A DNA stretch of 64,000 nucleotides from contig JAJQRF010000005.1 of NCBI GenBank assembly GCA_021228405.1, forward strand, positions 297,565 to 361,564, given 5' to 3'. The stretch's first letter is position 1; every line of letters starts with the position of its first letter. The notes below the pieces were generated by a model that ran no database searches, had not been told where the DNA came from, and worked only from the letters and a program-made list of their open reading frames with translations. The stretch comes from Pyrinomonadaceae bacterium. Its GTDB lineage: Bacteria; Acidobacteriota; Blastocatellia; Pyrinomonadales; Pyrinomonadaceae. Positions 51,492 to 61,685 of this stretch are shown in pieces. Made by a program: the position numbers and the translations under genes.

Positions 51492-52910
51492 CTAGCTTCT
51501 TCTGCCTCTCAACCGCGAACCTGCGCCTAAGAAACCTTCGTAGTTTCTCATCACGAGTTGTGCTTCGATCTGTGCAACCGTATCCATTGCAACGCCGACC
51601 AGAATCAAAAGCGATGTGCCGCCGAAGAAAAATTGATAGCCCAATCCGGTCGGAATCCAACTCAATCCGGGCGTTGCCATAAAGAAGTTGTCGAGCGGCG
51701 TGCCGATAAAAGGCAGACGCGCCACTTTGAATCCGCTTAACAAAAGTTGCGGAACAAAGGCAACAAAAGCCAGATATAAAGCTCCGACGGTCGTCAAACG
51801 CGTCAAAATTCCATTCAGATAATCGGCAGTCGGTGCACCCGGACGAATTCCCGAAATAAAGCCGCCGTGTTTTCTGAGATTGTCCGCTACCTCATCCGTA
51901 TTGAAAACAATCGTGATGTAGAAAAACGTAAACAGAACGATCAAAGAAAGGAAAATCAACTCGTAATACGGATCGCCGCCATGAAACTGCTGGAAGAAAG
52001 CGTAAACTTTACTCCAAGTCGAATTCGGCTCATTCGGATCGGGCGGAAATGCTGAAAATAAAGTTTGCGGCATTGCCAGAACCGACGAAGCGAAAATTAC
52101 CGGAATAACTCCGCCCATATTGATCTTCAAAGGCAAACTCGTTTCCTGCCCGCGAAACGTCTGATTACCGACTCTTCTGCTCGCGTAGCTGATCGCAATG
52201 TTGCGGCGTGCCGATTCCATATAAACGACCAACGCGATCAAAGCGACCAAAACCACCACAAGGAAAATCACGCCGAGCGTTTGCATCGCGTCACCCGCAC
52301 GAACCCTGTCGGAAATTTGGACGATACCGCGCGGCAAACCGATGACGATACCCGCAAAGATCAACAGCGAAATTCCGTTTCCGATTCCGCGTTCGGTGAT
52401 CTGTTCACCGAGCCACATTACAAAGATCGTTCCTGTCGTCAAAGTGACCACAACCATAATGGTCGCCCACCACGTTTCGGGAATGATCGCGTTTCTGCTC
52501 AACCAGGTTGCGACGAAAAAGGTTTGAACCGAACAAAGAACGACCGTCAGGTAACGCGTCCATTGATTGATTTTTTGTCTGCCGACTTCGCCTTCCTCTT
52601 GAATTCTCTTCATTGCCGGAGAGAGAACGGGAAGCAACTGCATAATGATCGAAGCCGTGATGTAAGGCGTTACGCCGAGTGCAAAAACCGAGATCGTGCG
52701 AAAGTTTCCGCCGGAAAACAGGTCGAGAACGCCGAGCAGCGTTCCGGCAACATCGTTCCAAACTTGTTCTAATCTGACTTTATTAATGCCGGGCGCGGTG
52801 ACGTGTGCGCCTAAACGATAAACAGCCAACAATCCGAGCGTGAAGAGAATTCTCTTTCTCAGCTCAGGAATTTTGAACATGTTTTGGACGGCGTTAAAAA
52901 ACTTCTCCAT
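51492..52910 (-). CDS. secY: Preprotein translocase subunit SecY
   Basis: 472 residues with ten membrane segments, forming the SecYEG channel with SecE and SecG. Plug and lateral-gate regions are recognisable (YRLGAHVTAPGIN, LFSGGNFRTISVFALGVTPYI, GVIPVIFASSVLAMPQTL, HGGFISGIRPGAPTADYLNGIL). A basic C-terminus follows. Between rplO and adk as usual. Confidence 0.97.
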   Translation of the reverse strand: MEKFFNAVQNMFKIPELRKRILFTLGLLAVYRLGAHVTAPGINKVRLEQVWNDVAGTLLGVLDLFSGGNFRTISVFALGVTPYITASIIMQLLPVLSPAMKRIQEEGEVGRQKINQWTRYLTVVLCSVQTFFVATWLSRNAIIPETWWATIMVVVTLTTGTIFVMWLGEQITERGIGNGISLLIFAGIVIGLPRGIVQISDRVRAGDAMQTLGVIFLVVVLVALIALVVYMESARRNIAISYASRRVGNQTFRGQETSLPLKINMGGVIPVIFASSVLAMPQTLFSAFPPDPNEPNSTWSKVYAFFQQFHGGDPYYELIFLSLIVLFTFFYITIVFNTDEVADNLRKHGGFISGIRPGAPTADYLNGILTRLTTVGALYLAFVAFVPQLLLSGFKVARLPFIGTPLDNFFMATPGLSWIPTGLGYQFFFGGTSLLILVGVAMDTVAQIEAQLVMRNYEGFLGAGSRLRGRRS

Positions 52911-52969
52911 AATTTTCCTCTTAAAAACTCAACTTTATCGAATTCCGAACACTAAGCCGATCTTGAAAC

Positions 52970-53449
52970 TTAGGCTTCTGCCGGAGTTTCCTGAGTTTTG
53001 ACAATGTTGGTCGCGGTTCCGCCTGCTTTCTCGATCTTTTCCTTTGCCGTTTTGGTAAAACGATGCGCCGAAATCTTCAGGGATTTGGTGATTTCGCCCG
53101 TGCCCAAAACTACGAGATCGTGTTTCGCTTTTTTAATCAAGCCGCGATCGTGCAGAATTTCAGGGGTAACATCTTCACCTGCATTGAAATTTTCTTCAAT
53201 TTTCGCAAGGCTGATTTCGATCCAGCTCTTTTTGAAAATATTCGTGAAACCGCGCTTCGGCAAACGGCGTTGGAGAGGCATCTGTCCGCCTTCAAATCCG
53301 ATTTTTCTGCTGTAGCCCGAGCGGGATTTTTGTCCTTTATGTCCTTTTCCCGAGGTTTTTCCGAGTCCTGAACCGGGACCGCGTCCGAGTCTTTTTTTCT
53401 TGTGCGTTGAACCTTTTGCAGGACGCAAATTGTTAAGTCCTAATGCCAT
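52970..53449 (-). CDS. rplO: Ribosomal protein L15
   Basis: 159 residues. [42 protein letters not shown] opening and [17 protein letters not shown] are conserved. The C-terminal tail ([16 protein letters not shown]) is slightly longer than average. Confidence 0.97.
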   Translation of the reverse strand: MALGLNNLRPAKGSTHKKKRLGRGPGSGLGKTSGKGHKGQKSRSGYSRKIGFEGGQMPLQRRLPKRGFTNIFKKSWIEISLAKIEENFNAGEDVTPEILHDRGLIKKAKHDLVVLGTGEITKSLKISAHRFTKTAKEKIEKAGGTATNIVKTQETPAEA

Positions 53450-53467
53450 TTTCTTTTCCTCTATAAA

Positions 53468-53550
53468 TGCTGAATCGTGAATAGTGTTTCGTAAATAGAC
53501 TATAAAATTTCTTCCTAGAAAAATCTATTCACAAAACGCGATTCACGATG
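53468..53550. repeat. Word-repeat hairpin between rplO and rpmD
   Basis: GCTGAATCGTGAATAGTGTTTCGTAAATAGACT faces AATCTATTCACAAAACGCGATTCACGATGC, an imperfect hairpin of more than 30 nt per arm built on ATCGTGAATAG. Confidence 0.9.
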
Positions 53551-53558
53551 CAAGAATC

Positions 53559-53762
53559 CTAATCAACAATTCTCAAAAGATGCGGAACTTTCGCCACGAT
53601 ACCGCGCATCGCGGCATTGTCAGGGCGTGTAACCGTTTGATTTAACTTGGTGATTCCCAAATTTCGCACGATTTCCTTCTGCTTCTTGGAATAGCCGATC
53701 GAACTTCGATAATACTGAATCTTGATCGTTTCGCCGTTTTCTTGTTCTGTTTTCTTTGCCAT
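53559..53762 (-). CDS. rpmD: Ribosomal protein L30
   Basis: 67 residues. IKIQYYRSSIGYSKKQKEIVRNLGITKLNQTVTRPDNAAMRGIVAKVPHLLRI is typical. An N-terminal extension of about ten residues (MAKKTEQENGET). Confidence 0.95.
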   Translation of the reverse strand: MAKKTEQENGETIKIQYYRSSIGYSKKQKEIVRNLGITKLNQTVTRPDNAAMRGIVAKVPHLLRIVD

Positions 53763-53769
53763 TTTTTTT

Positions 53770-53838
53770 CATTTATCATTCATCATTTACCATTTAACGA
53801 AAATATCTGCTGATAAATGTTAAATGATAAATGATAAA
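53770..53838. repeat. Word-repeat hairpin between rpmD and rpsE
   Basis: CATTTATCATTCATCATTTACCATTTAAC faces GTTAAATGATAAATGATAAATGA. The word is ATCATTT or TCATTTA. Confidence 0.92.
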
Positions 53839-53841
53839 TGA

Positions 53842-54348
53842 CTATAAAAGTTCTTCCACCTGTTTGCCGCGGAGTCTTGCAACTTCGAGCGGGTCTTTCA
53901 TTCTGGTCAATCCGTCGAAGGTTGCGCGAATGACATTGTGCGGGTTGTTACTGCCGAGAATCTTCGTGCGAACGTTGTGAACTCCCAACGACTGCAAAAC
54001 TGCGCGAACCGCGCCGCCGGCGATAACGCCCGTTCCTTCTTTTGCCGGTTTGATCAAAACGCGACCTGCGCCGTAAACGCCGAGCATTTCGTGCGGAACC
54101 GTGCCATCGATCAAAGGAACGCGAATCAGATTGTTTTTCGCGGCTTCGACCGCTTTCTTGATCGCATTCGGAACTTCTTTCGCTTTTCCCGTTCCGAAGC
54201 CGACGTGTCCGGCTTCGTCACCGATCACGACCAACGCCGCGAAAGACATATTTTTACCGCCTTTGACAACTTTCGTGACGCGGTTGACCGAAATCAACTG
54301 ATCTTTCAAATTCAAACTCTGTGGAGAAATTCTCTGTTTGTTATTCAT
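53842..54348 (-). CDS. rpsE: Ribosomal protein S5
   Basis: 168 residues. [33 protein letters not shown] and [43 protein letters not shown] are conserved. Its start overlaps the rplR stop by 8 bp. Confidence 0.97.
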   Translation of the reverse strand: MNNKQRISPQSLNLKDQLISVNRVTKVVKGGKNMSFAALVVIGDEAGHVGFGTGKAKEVPNAIKKAVEAAKNNLIRVPLIDGTVPHEMLGVYGAGRVLIKPAKEGTGVIAGGAVRAVLQSLGVHNVRTKILGSNNPHNVIRATFDGLTRMKDPLEVARLRGKQVEELL

Positions 54349-54739
54349 TATTTTCTTCTACTTCCTCGCTCGCCGCTTCATTTTTGTTCAAACCTGCCGC
54401 ACGTGATGCGTCGATCAATGCTTTGACTCTGCCGTGGTAAACAAAACCGCCGCGATCAAAAACAACATTAGAAATTCCTGCCGCAATCGCACGTTCCGCG
54501 ACCGCTTTGCCGACACGTGTTGCCGCTTCGATGTTTCCGCCGGTGCTTCCTTTCAGGGCTTTTTCCGTGGTCGAAGCCGCCGCCAGAGTTTTTCCGTTCA
54601 CATCGTCAATGATCTGTGCATAGATGTGATTGACACTGCGAAATACTGCCAGGCGCGGACGTTCAGCCGAACCGCTGACCTTCTTACGAATGCGACTATG
54701 AACTCCGCGACGAATATCTGCTCTGTTTTTACTTGCCAT
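54341..54739 (-). CDS. rplR: Ribosomal protein L18
   Basis: 132 residues. [49 protein letters not shown] and [26 protein letters not shown] are conserved. Acidic tail ([12 protein letters not shown]) beyond the usual end. Confidence 0.97.
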   Translation of the reverse strand: MASKNRADIRRGVHSRIRKKVSGSAERPRLAVFRSVNHIYAQIIDDVNGKTLAAASTTEKALKGSTGGNIEAATRVGKAVAERAIAAGISNVVFDRGGFVYHGRVKALIDASRAAGLNKNEAASEEVEENNE

Positions 54740-54741
54740 AA

Positions 54742-55302
54742 CTATTTACCTGTTTTACCCGGTTTCAGACGGTAAACTTTATCTGCATAACGCACGCCTT
54801 TGCCTTTGTAAGCATCGGGTTTGCGCAAACGATTCATTTCTGCCGCAGTTTGTCCGAGAAGTTGTTTGTCAATTCCGGTTAACGTAATTGTCGTTTGATA
54901 CTGATTGATTGTCGTTTTAGTGTTGACTCTTTCCGCTTTCGCTTCGATGCCTTCAGGCAACGGAAACTCGATCTGATGCGAATAGCCGAGCGAGAAAACG
55001 ATCTTTTTCGCCTGCACATCGGCTTTGTAACCAACGCCGACGACATCCATATTTTTCTTAAAGCCTTCGGTTACGCCGACAATCGCATTATTCGCCAAAG
55101 CTCTCGCCAGACCGTGAAAGGCGGCTTGATTGTCATTCTGGCGTTCCGCGATCAAACTTCCGTCTTCCTGCTTAAACGTAATTCCGTTCGGAACGGGTGT
55201 TTTCAAAGTTCCTTTCGGTCCTTTTACTTCCAACTGATCGTCACTGATCGTGACAGTCACGCCCGAAGGGATGGTAATGGGTTTCTTTCCTACACGAGAC
55301 AT
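54742..55302 (-). CDS. rplF: Ribosomal protein L6
   Basis: 186 residues. [33 protein letters not shown] and [27 protein letters not shown] are conserved. It is followed by a 66-nt spacer without a clear word hairpin. Confidence 0.97.
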   Translation of the reverse strand: MSRVGKKPITIPSGVTVTISDDQLEVKGPKGTLKTPVPNGITFKQEDGSLIAERQNDNQAAFHGLARALANNAIVGVTEGFKKNMDVVGVGYKADVQAKKIVFSLGYSHQIEFPLPEGIEAKAERVNTKTTINQYQTTITLTGIDKQLLGQTAAEMNRLRKPDAYKGKGVRYADKVYRLKPGKTGK

Positions 55303-55368
55303 AATTTTTTACGGATTGGCTGACAAAGAATTTTCAATTTTTCTTCGCCCTTCATCCTTAATTCCTTA

Positions 55369-55761
55369 TTAATAAACTTGTGCCAAAATTTCGCCGCCAA
55401 TTTTTTCCTGTTTGGCGCGTTTACCGCTCATCAAACCTTTCGAGGTCGAAACGATGTTGATTCCGTATCCGCCGAGAACTTTCGGAATGTCAGCCGAACC
55501 GACATAAACTCGTCTGCCCGGACGTGAAACTCTCGAAAGATGGCTGATCGACGAAACGCCTTTGGCATCGTAACGCAAAAATATGCGAATCTGATATTTG
55601 GTTCCTTCACCTTTGGTTACGAAATTATTAATGTAACCTTCTTCTTTTAAGATGCGCGCGACTTCCATTTTCAATTTTGAACCCGGAATGTCCACACGCG
55701 TATGATTTGCCGCGATAGCGTTGCGAACACGCGTCAGCATATCGGCTATTGGATCTGTCAT
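55369..55761 (-). CDS. rpsH: Ribosomal protein S8
   Basis: 130 residues. TDPIADMLTRVRNAIAANHTRVDIPGSKLKMEVARILKEEGYI and the final GGYGINIVSTSKGLMSGKRAKQEKIGGEILAQVY are conserved. Confidence 0.97.
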   Translation of the reverse strand: MTDPIADMLTRVRNAIAANHTRVDIPGSKLKMEVARILKEEGYINNFVTKGEGTKYQIRIFLRYDAKGVSSISHLSRVSRPGRRVYVGSADIPKVLGGYGINIVSTSKGLMSGKRAKQEKIGGEILAQVY

Positions 55762-55861
55762 AATTTACTCCGAAAAAATATTATTTTTCGATTTACGTTG
55801 CGGCGATGATTTTGTTTGTTTTGCTCATATCGCCAAACCGCAAATCCCATTTACTAAAATT

Positions 55862-56167
55862 TTACCAGCTTGATTTAACCACGCCCGGAATTTGTCCTTG
55901 CAGAGCTAATTCACGCAACGTCACACGCGAGATGCCGAATTTACGCAGAAATCCGCGCGGACGACCGGTTTGCGAACAACGGTTGCGAACACGCACCGGA
56001 CTCGCATTGCGCGGAAGTTTTTGCAGTTTCATCACCGCCTCGTCAACCTGCTCGATCGACGATTTCGGATCGTTGATGATCTTTTTCAACTCCGTGCGTT
56101 TCGCTGAATATTGATTAACTGTTTTCTTGCGTTTTTCGTTTTTTACGATTTTGCTGATCTTTGCCAT
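55862..56167 (-). CDS. rpsN: Ribosomal protein S14 (zinc-free type)
   Basis: 101 residues, the long form. [51 protein letters not shown] is typical. The zinc cysteines of the short form are absent (single Cys). Confidence 0.97.
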   Translation of the reverse strand: MAKISKIVKNEKRKKTVNQYSAKRTELKKIINDPKSSIEQVDEAVMKLQKLPRNASPVRVRNRCSQTGRPRGFLRKFGISRVTLRELALQGQIPGVVKSSW

Positions 56168-56181
56168 TTTAATTCCTAAAT

Positions 56182-56721
56182 TTATTGTCTGAACGGCATT
56201 CCGAGAGCTTTCAGAAGCGCGCGCGCCTGTTCGTCGTTTTCCGCCGTCGTTACGATCGAGATATTCATTCCGCGGGTTTTATCGACCTTGTTAAAGTCGA
56301 TTTCAGGGAAAATCAATTGCTCGCGAACTCCGAGCGTATAATTTCCGCGTCCGTCGAAAGCTTTACCCGAAATTCCGCGAAAGTCGCGCACGCGCGGCAA
56401 TGCTACCGAGATCAGACGATCCAGAAATTCATACATTCTGTCGCCGCGCAATGTCACCATCGAACCGATGTTCATTCCCTGACGAAGTTTGAAAGCCGCA
56501 ATCGATTTTTTCGCTTTCGTGATGACGGGTTTCTGTCCTGTGATCGAGCGTAATTCTTCAACTGCCGCATCGAGAATCTTGGCGTTGCCGATCGCTTCGC
56601 CGACTCCCATATTTACTACTACTTTTTCGATTTTCGGAACTGCCATCGGGTTTTCGATCCCGAATTCTTTGGCAATTGCCGGTGCAATTTCGTTTCTGTA
56701 TTTTTCTTTTAATCTTGCCAT
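56182..56721 (-). CDS. rplE: Ribosomal protein L5
   Basis: 179 residues from the ATG at 56719-56721 ([20 protein letters not shown]). [51 protein letters not shown] and [21 protein letters not shown] are conserved. Binds 5S rRNA. Confidence 0.97.
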   Translation of the reverse strand: MARLKEKYRNEIAPAIAKEFGIENPMAVPKIEKVVVNMGVGEAIGNAKILDAAVEELRSITGQKPVITKAKKSIAAFKLRQGMNIGSMVTLRGDRMYEFLDRLISVALPRVRDFRGISGKAFDGRGNYTLGVREQLIFPEIDFNKVDKTRGMNISIVTTAENDEQARALLKALGMPFRQ

Positions 56722-56786
56722 TGTTTGAGTTCTCCAAGTTTCGCGTTTGGGTCCCGCGCATTTAAGCGTTTCCAAACCTCAAACTT

Positions 56787-57206
56787 TTATTCTTCATCTT
56801 CGGTTTTCTTCGTCGTTCCCGTGACGCGATTGTCAGGAGTCGGAATAAGTTTACCGCTTTTTGCCACACGAACCTTTTGTCCATCGCGAACTTCAAGTTT
56901 AACGCGTGTCGGCTTACCCGTTTCAGGATCGATCAAAGCGATGTTCGATACATCGACCCACGCTTCTTTTTCGATGATTCCGCCTTCTTTTCCTAATTGC
57001 GGAACGGCTTTCTGGTGCTTTTTAACGATCATCGCACCTTCGACCTTAACCTTTCCGTTGCGCGCATCGACCGCGATAACCTTACCGCGAAGCGGCTGAC
57101 GTTTTCCCGCGCTGTCATAGCGGTTGTATTCTTTACCCGCGATGAAAACGACCTGATCGCCGCGCTTGATTCTGCTTTTTACTGTTCCTGTTTTTACCGT
57201 TTTCAT
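56787..57206 (-). CDS. rplX: Ribosomal protein L24, long form
   Basis: 139 residues, against about 105 in most bacteria. The KOW segment is near the start (SRIKRGDQVVFIAGKEYNRYDSAGKRQPLRGKVIAVDARNGKVKVEG). A short insert (YDSAGKRQP) lies in the KOW loop, and the acidic C-terminal tail reads TGTTKKTEDEE. Assembly initiator of the 50S subunit. Confidence 0.95.
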   Translation of the reverse strand: MKTVKTGTVKSRIKRGDQVVFIAGKEYNRYDSAGKRQPLRGKVIAVDARNGKVKVEGAMIVKKHQKAVPQLGKEGGIIEKEAWVDVSNIALIDPETGKPTRVKLEVRDGQKVRVAKSGKLIPTPDNRVTGTTKKTEDEE

Positions 57207-57210
57207 TTTC

Positions 57211-57579
57211 TTAAATTACCTCCGGCGCAAGCGAAACAATTTTCATAAAATTCTTTTCGCGTAATTCGCGGGCGACGGGTCCGAAAACGCGTGTGCCGAT
57301 CGGCGAACCGTCTTCTTTGATAAGAACGGCGGCGTTTTCGTCAAAACGAATGTATGTTCCGTCTTTGCGGCGCACTTCCTTGCGGGTTCTCACGATCACG
57401 GCGTTGTAAACTTTACCTTTTTTCGCCGTTCCGTCGGGAGCGGCTTCTTTTACGGTAACTTTGATCTTATCGCCAAGACGCGCAATTTTGCTGGTCGAAC
57501 CGCCAATCGGCGCAATCATTACAACGCGCTTTGCACCTGAATTATCTGCGACCGCTAAAGAGGTCTGCATCTGAATCAT
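57211..57579 (-). CDS. rplN: Ribosomal protein L14
   Basis: 122 residues. [50 protein letters not shown] and [28 protein letters not shown] are conserved. Confidence 0.98.
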   Translation of the reverse strand: MIQMQTSLAVADNSGAKRVVMIAPIGGSTSKIARLGDKIKVTVKEAAPDGTAKKGKVYNAVIVRTRKEVRRKDGTYIRFDENAAVLIKEDGSPIGTRVFGPVARELREKNFMKIVSLAPEVI

Positions 57580-57591
57580 AACTATCTCTCC

Positions 57592-57652
57592 AATTTCGGA
57601 TTTCGGATTTCGGATTTCGGATTGGTTTCATAAAATCCCAAATCCCAAATTT
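57592..57652. repeat. Word-repeat hairpin between rplN and rpsQ
   Basis: TTTCGGATTTCGGATTTCGGATTTCGGATT (four copies of TCGGATT) faces AATCCCAAATCCCAAATT. Sister elements at 60343 and 61615. Confidence 0.93.
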
Positions 57653-58198
57653 CTAGCTTTCTGCTCTTTGAATAATTTCAACGACACGCCAGCGTTTTCT
57701 TGCTGAGAGCGGTCTGGTTTCGACAATTCTGACCTTATCGCCGACTTTTGCACCGAGATCATCGTGCGCCATAAATTTCTTTCTGCGCTTAATGTATTTA
57801 CGATAAATCGGGTGTTTGACAAGGCGATCAACGCGAACCGTCACGGTTTTGGTCATTTTGTCCGATGCAACAACACCGACTTTTTCTGCGCGCTTGCTGG
57901 TCTTAACAGTTTTTTCATCCGAATCGCCCGTTACCGCCGCAACCGCTTTCTCGACCCCGCTGACAACCGTTTCCGCAACCGCTTCAGCCGCCGATGTGAC
58001 CGCTTCAACTACGCTGTCAACGATCGATGTTGCTTCCGCGTTGTCGGTTTCATCTTTCTTGCCCGATTTTTTCGGAGCGTCTTCGGTTGCCGCATCTGCC
58101 GAAACTTCATTCGATTCTGCCGATGTTTCTTCGGTTGCTTCCGTTTCGGTTACTTCAGCCGTTGTTTCTTCAACTTCTTCTTGCTTCTTTTTTGCCAT
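57653..58198 (-). CDS. rpsQ: Ribosomal protein S17 with long N-terminal extension
   Basis: 181 residues, about twice the usual 80-90. The S17 core begins near residue 103 ([39 protein letters not shown]). Before it lies a low-complexity acidic segment rich in Glu, Thr, Ala and Ser (about 6-60), then a hydrophobic/Ala/Val helix-like part ([34 protein letters not shown]). The ATG at 58198 lies 29 nt after the rpmC stop. No internal ATG near residue 103 has a family-like start, so the extension is probably translated. Confidence 0.9.
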   Translation of the reverse strand: MAKKKQEEVEETTAEVTETEATEETSAESNEVSADAATEDAPKKSGKKDETDNAEATSIVDSVVEAVTSAAEAVAETVVSGVEKAVAAVTGDSDEKTVKTSKRAEKVGVVASDKMTKTVTVRVDRLVKHPIYRKYIKRRKKFMAHDDLGAKVGDKVRIVETRPLSARKRWRVVEIIQRAES

Positions 58199-58227
58199 TT
58201 CTCTTTCTCAACTTTTTCAGCCGAAAA

Positions 58228-58437
58228 CTATTTCGTTTTCTCTTCCTTTTGCTGAATCAAAGTATAGACCCGCGCCAAGGTTTTCTTTTCGCGGCGAATG
58301 TCACCGACCGTTTCACCGACACCTAATGTTTTTCTGAACTTCAAACGGAAGAGCGACTCTTTCAGTGCATCAGCCTGATCGCGCAATTCCTCGACGCTCA
58401 TATCACGAAGTTGGTCCATTTGTTCTTTGCGTTTCAT
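58228..58437 (-). CDS. rpmC: Ribosomal protein L29
   Basis: 69 residues. MKRKEQMDQLRDMSVEELRDQADALKESLFRLKFRKTLG is typical, with IRREKKTLARVYTLI at the end. Confidence 0.97.
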   Translation of the reverse strand: MKRKEQMDQLRDMSVEELRDQADALKESLFRLKFRKTLGVGETVGDIRREKKTLARVYTLIQQKEEKTK

Positions 58438-58440
58438 ATA

Positions 58441-58869
58441 CTAAACAATGCCTCCTTCCAGATCGGCACGGCTGACGAATTTAGTTTTGATCGGCAGTTT
58501 CTGCGCGGCGAGCCGCATCGCTTCACGTGCCAATTCTTCGCTCACACCTTGAATTTCATACAAAATTCTTCCCGGTTTTACGACTGCAACCCAGTGATCC
58601 GGTGCGCCTTTACCGCTTCCCATACGAGTTTCCGCCGGTTTCTTCGTGATCGGCTTATCGGGAAACATTCTGATCCAAACCTTTCCGCTACGTTTGATGT
58701 AACGTGTCATTGCGATACGAGCCGCTTCGATCTGGCGGTCTGTAATCCAGGCTGCTTCTAAAGTTTTCAGTCCGTAGTCACCAAAGTTCATTTTTTCGCC
58801 GCGTGTCGCTTTTCCGCGCATACGACCTTTCATTACTCTTCGGTGCTTGACCTTTTTCGGCATTAACAT
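58441..58869 (-). CDS. rplP: Ribosomal protein L16
   Basis: 142 residues. The [12 protein letters not shown] opening is family-like, so the ATG at 58869 is kept. [64 protein letters not shown] are conserved. Confidence 0.97.
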   Translation of the reverse strand: MLMPKKVKHRRVMKGRMRGKATRGEKMNFGDYGLKTLEAAWITDRQIEAARIAMTRYIKRSGKVWIRMFPDKPITKKPAETRMGSGKGAPDHWVAVVKPGRILYEIQGVSEELAREAMRLAAQKLPIKTKFVSRADLEGGIV

Positions 58870-58928
58870 AATAAATAACCCTCGTTAGTTGTAAACAGTT
58901 TGACAATAAACTATTTAACCAATATCAA

Positions 58929-59672
58929 TTATCCTCTGTCGTTTCTGTCACGACGGCGCGGCGGTCGTCTGTCGCCTCTGCCGCCGCCCTGAACTTTCAC
59001 TTCCTTCATCGGATCGGTCGTCGTTCCGCGTGCGATCGAGGCGTTCGGATCGAGAATTTCACCGCGGTAAATCCAGACCTTGATTCCGATGATTCCGAAT
59101 GTCGTTAAAGCTTCGGCAAATCCGTAATCGATGTCGGCGCGAAGCGTGTGCAACGGAAGACGACCTTCCAAGCTCCATTCGGTGCGCGCGATTTCCGCTC
59201 CGTTCAAGCGTCCGGCGATCATAACTTTGATGCCTTCCGCCCCGAAACGCTGTGATTCTTCCATCGTCTTTTTCATTGCACGGCGAAAAGCGATACGTTT
59301 TTCGAGCTGTTGTGCAATCTTTTCGGCTTGAAGCTGTGCATTCAATTCGGGATGACGAATCTCTTGAATCGAGATCAAAACTTCACGTCCCGTTTTCTTC
59401 GATAAATCTTCACGAAGCTTTTCGATCTCGGCACCTTTACGACCGATGATGATTCCCGGACGCGAAGTGTAAATAATGATTTTCAAACGGCTGGCGGCGC
59501 GCTCAACGTCAATGTGCGAAACGCCCGCTCCGGCAAAACGCTTTTTCAGATCGCGTTTCAATTTCAAATCTTCTGCCAGAAAATCGGCAAATTCCTGTTT
59601 GGCGAACCAATGCGAGTGCCAATCTTTGTTGTAACCGACCCGAAAGCCGTATGGATGAACTTTTTGTCCCAT
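58929..59672 (-). CDS. rpsC: Ribosomal protein S3
   Basis: 247 residues. [24 protein letters not shown], the KH-type segment ([22 protein letters not shown]) and the C-terminal [25 protein letters not shown] region are conserved. The tail is Arg/Asp/Gly-rich ([18 protein letters not shown]). Confidence 0.97.
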   Translation of the reverse strand: MGQKVHPYGFRVGYNKDWHSHWFAKQEFADFLAEDLKLKRDLKKRFAGAGVSHIDVERAASRLKIIIYTSRPGIIIGRKGAEIEKLREDLSKKTGREVLISIQEIRHPELNAQLQAEKIAQQLEKRIAFRRAMKKTMEESQRFGAEGIKVMIAGRLNGAEIARTEWSLEGRLPLHTLRADIDYGFAEALTTFGIIGIKVWIYRGEILDPNASIARGTTTDPMKEVKVQGGGRGDRRPPRRRDRNDRG

Positions 59673-59681
59673 AATAATTAT

Positions 59682-60335
59682 TTACTGTCTTTCCAGCTCC
59701 TCGTTTTTGTCCAACTGCGCTTCGTCGGCAGGTTTGGTTTCATTCTTTTCAGCCGGAGTTTGCGAAGTCGCATCCTTTGCATCCGCAACTTCTGCTTCAT
59801 TTTTCGCTTCCTGCGTTTCAACCGCTTCGGTCGTTTCGACGGGAGCCGTTTTCGTTTCGACTTCCTCGACTACCGTTTCCTCAGCCTTTTTCGCTTTCGG
59901 TTCGGCTTTCTTTTCGGCTTTGACCGGTTTCGCTTTCTTTACTTCCGTTTCAGGCTTTGCTTTTTTCGATTTGTCTTCCTGCGCTTCGCTCGTCACCTGG
60001 ATCGTAATATGACAATAATGCCGCTGTTCACGGTAAGCACGACCTTGCGGAGCCGGACGCATACGGCGACGATTTTTCGTCGGTCCCATATCGACAAAGC
60101 AAGTTTTCACCCATAAATCATCAGGATCAATGGCGATATTTTGCTGTTCCGCCAGATACGTGGCGTTAGCGATTGCCGAACGCAGAGTTTTCGCAATCGG
60201 GTCAGCCGCACGTTTATCGGTAAATTTCAGGATTGCCAGAGCTTGCGAAACGTTGCGTCCGCGAATCAGGTCAATCACGAGCCGTGCCTTACGCGGCGAA
60301 CCTTTCAAATATTTTGTTTTTGCTATCGCTTCCAT
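59682..60335 (-). CDS. rplV: Ribosomal protein L22 with long C-terminal extension
   Basis: 217 residues, about twice normal. The L22 core is residues 1-118 (YLKGSPRKARLVIDLIRGRNVSQALAIL, RMRPAPQGRAYREQRHYCHITIQV). Residues 119-217 are low-complexity: Lys/Pro/Ala/Glu-rich with AKPVKAEKKAEPKAKKAEE, then Glu/Thr/Val-rich, with no domain. The extension's composition resembles that of the S17 extension. Confidence 0.93.
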   Translation of the reverse strand: MEAIAKTKYLKGSPRKARLVIDLIRGRNVSQALAILKFTDKRAADPIAKTLRSAIANATYLAEQQNIAIDPDDLWVKTCFVDMGPTKNRRRMRPAPQGRAYREQRHYCHITIQVTSEAQEDKSKKAKPETEVKKAKPVKAEKKAEPKAKKAEETVVEEVETKTAPVETTEAVETQEAKNEAEVADAKDATSQTPAEKNETKPADEAQLDKNEELERQ

Positions 60336-60342
60336 AATTCAA

Positions 60343-60413
60343 TTTCGGATTTTGGATTTCGGATTTCGGATTGGTCTATTAAATCCCAAATCCGCATTCC
60401 CATATCCCAAATC
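60343..60413. repeat. Word-repeat hairpin between rpsS and rplV
   Basis: TTCGGATTTTGGATTTCGGATTTCGGATT faces AAATCCCAAATCCGCATTCCCATATCCCAAAT. Same word family as 57592. Confidence 0.93.
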
Positions 60414-60416
60414 TGT

Positions 60417-60707
60417 TTATTTTCTCTTCGCCATCTTCTCGGCTTTTGTTCCCGGGTGACCTTTATATGTGCGCGTCGGAGAAAATTCACCTAATTTATG
60501 TCCGACCATATTTTCCGTGATAAAGACCGGAACGTGCCGTTTACCGTTGTGAACACCGAAGGTCAAACCGACCATCTGCGGCGAAATCGTCGAACGGCGT
60601 GACCAGGTTTTGATCGCTTGCGGTTTCTTACCGGTTTCTTCAATACGTTTGAGTGCTTTCAAAACACTCAAATCAATAAACGGTCCTTTTTTTACTGAAC
60701 GTGGCAT
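60417..60707 (-). CDS. rpsS: Ribosomal protein S19
   Basis: 96 residues. [81 protein letters not shown] is typical. Confidence 0.98.
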   Translation of the reverse strand: MPRSVKKGPFIDLSVLKALKRIEETGKKPQAIKTWSRRSTISPQMVGLTFGVHNGKRHVPVFITENMVGHKLGEFSPTRTYKGHPGTKAEKMAKRK

Positions 60708-60773
60708 ATTTTTTAATTTTACTGAACGGATGTTAAAGATTTTCTTTGGTTTGGCATCCGTTCTTTACCTTAA

Positions 60774-61604
60774 TTACTTCCTTCTTCTGTCGCGCACGAT
60801 CATATTCTGCGTGCGTTTGTTACGTCTTGTTTTATATCCGCGTGTCGGTTGTCCCCACGGCGTTACCGGATGGCGACCGCCTGACGTTTTACCTTCACCG
60901 CCGCCGTGCGGGTGATCGACCGGGTTCATCGCGACACCGCGAACTTTCGGGCGTTTACCCATCCAGCGCGAGCGTCCGGCTTTACCTAAACTTACGTTTT
61001 CGTGCTCGACGTTGCCGACCTGTCCGACCGTTGCCATACAGACAACCGGAACACGGCGAACTTCGCCCGAAGGCATTCTGAGCTGTGCATAGTCGCCTTC
61101 TTTCGCAACGATCTGCGCGAATCCGCCCGCTGAACGAACAAGCTGTCCGCCTTTCCCCGGACGAAGTTCGATGTTATGAACCTGCGTTCCGAGCGGAATG
61201 TTCGTGATCGGCAAAGCATTTCCCGGCAAAATATCCGCTTCGGGTCCGCTCAGGATCGTTGCATTTACTTTCAATCCGACCGGAGCGATGATGTAACGCT
61301 TTTCGCCGTCGAGATAAGTAATCAAGGCAATATGCGCCGAACGGTTCGGATCGTATTCAAGCTGTGTCACACGTCCCGGAATACCGGTTTTGTTGCGCTT
61401 GAAATCGATCACGCGGTAAAAACGCTTGTGACCGCCGCCGCGTCTGCGGATGGTAATTCGACCATCGCTGTTGCGACCTGAAATTCTTGTTTTCGGCTCC
61501 AGCAAAGATTTTTCGGGTTTTGCGTTCGGAGTCAGTTCATCACGCGTCAGATACGTTTGGTAACGTCGCGCAGGTGATGTCGGTTTTAATCTTTTAATTC
61601 CCAT
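60774..61604 (-). CDS. rplB: Ribosomal protein L2
   Basis: 276 residues. [28 protein letters not shown] and the C-terminal [31 protein letters not shown], with the conserved peptidyl-transferase histidine, are present. Confidence 0.98.
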   Translation of the reverse strand: MGIKRLKPTSPARRYQTYLTRDELTPNAKPEKSLLEPKTRISGRNSDGRITIRRRGGGHKRFYRVIDFKRNKTGIPGRVTQLEYDPNRSAHIALITYLDGEKRYIIAPVGLKVNATILSGPEADILPGNALPITNIPLGTQVHNIELRPGKGGQLVRSAGGFAQIVAKEGDYAQLRMPSGEVRRVPVVCMATVGQVGNVEHENVSLGKAGRSRWMGKRPKVRGVAMNPVDHPHGGGEGKTSGGRHPVTPWGQPTRGYKTRRNKRTQNMIVRDRRRK

Positions 61605-61614
61605 AACTTTGATT

Positions 61615-61683
61615 TCGGATTTGTGATCCGGGATTGCGGATTTTTATTAAAATCCACAAATCCGAATTCCCAAATCCCCAATT
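61615..61683. repeat. Word-repeat hairpin between rplB and rplW
   Basis: CGGATTTGTGATCCGGGATTGCGGATTT faces AAATCCACAAATCCGAATTCCCAAATCCCCAAT. Same word family as 57592. Confidence 0.92.
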
Positions 61684-61685
61684 CA

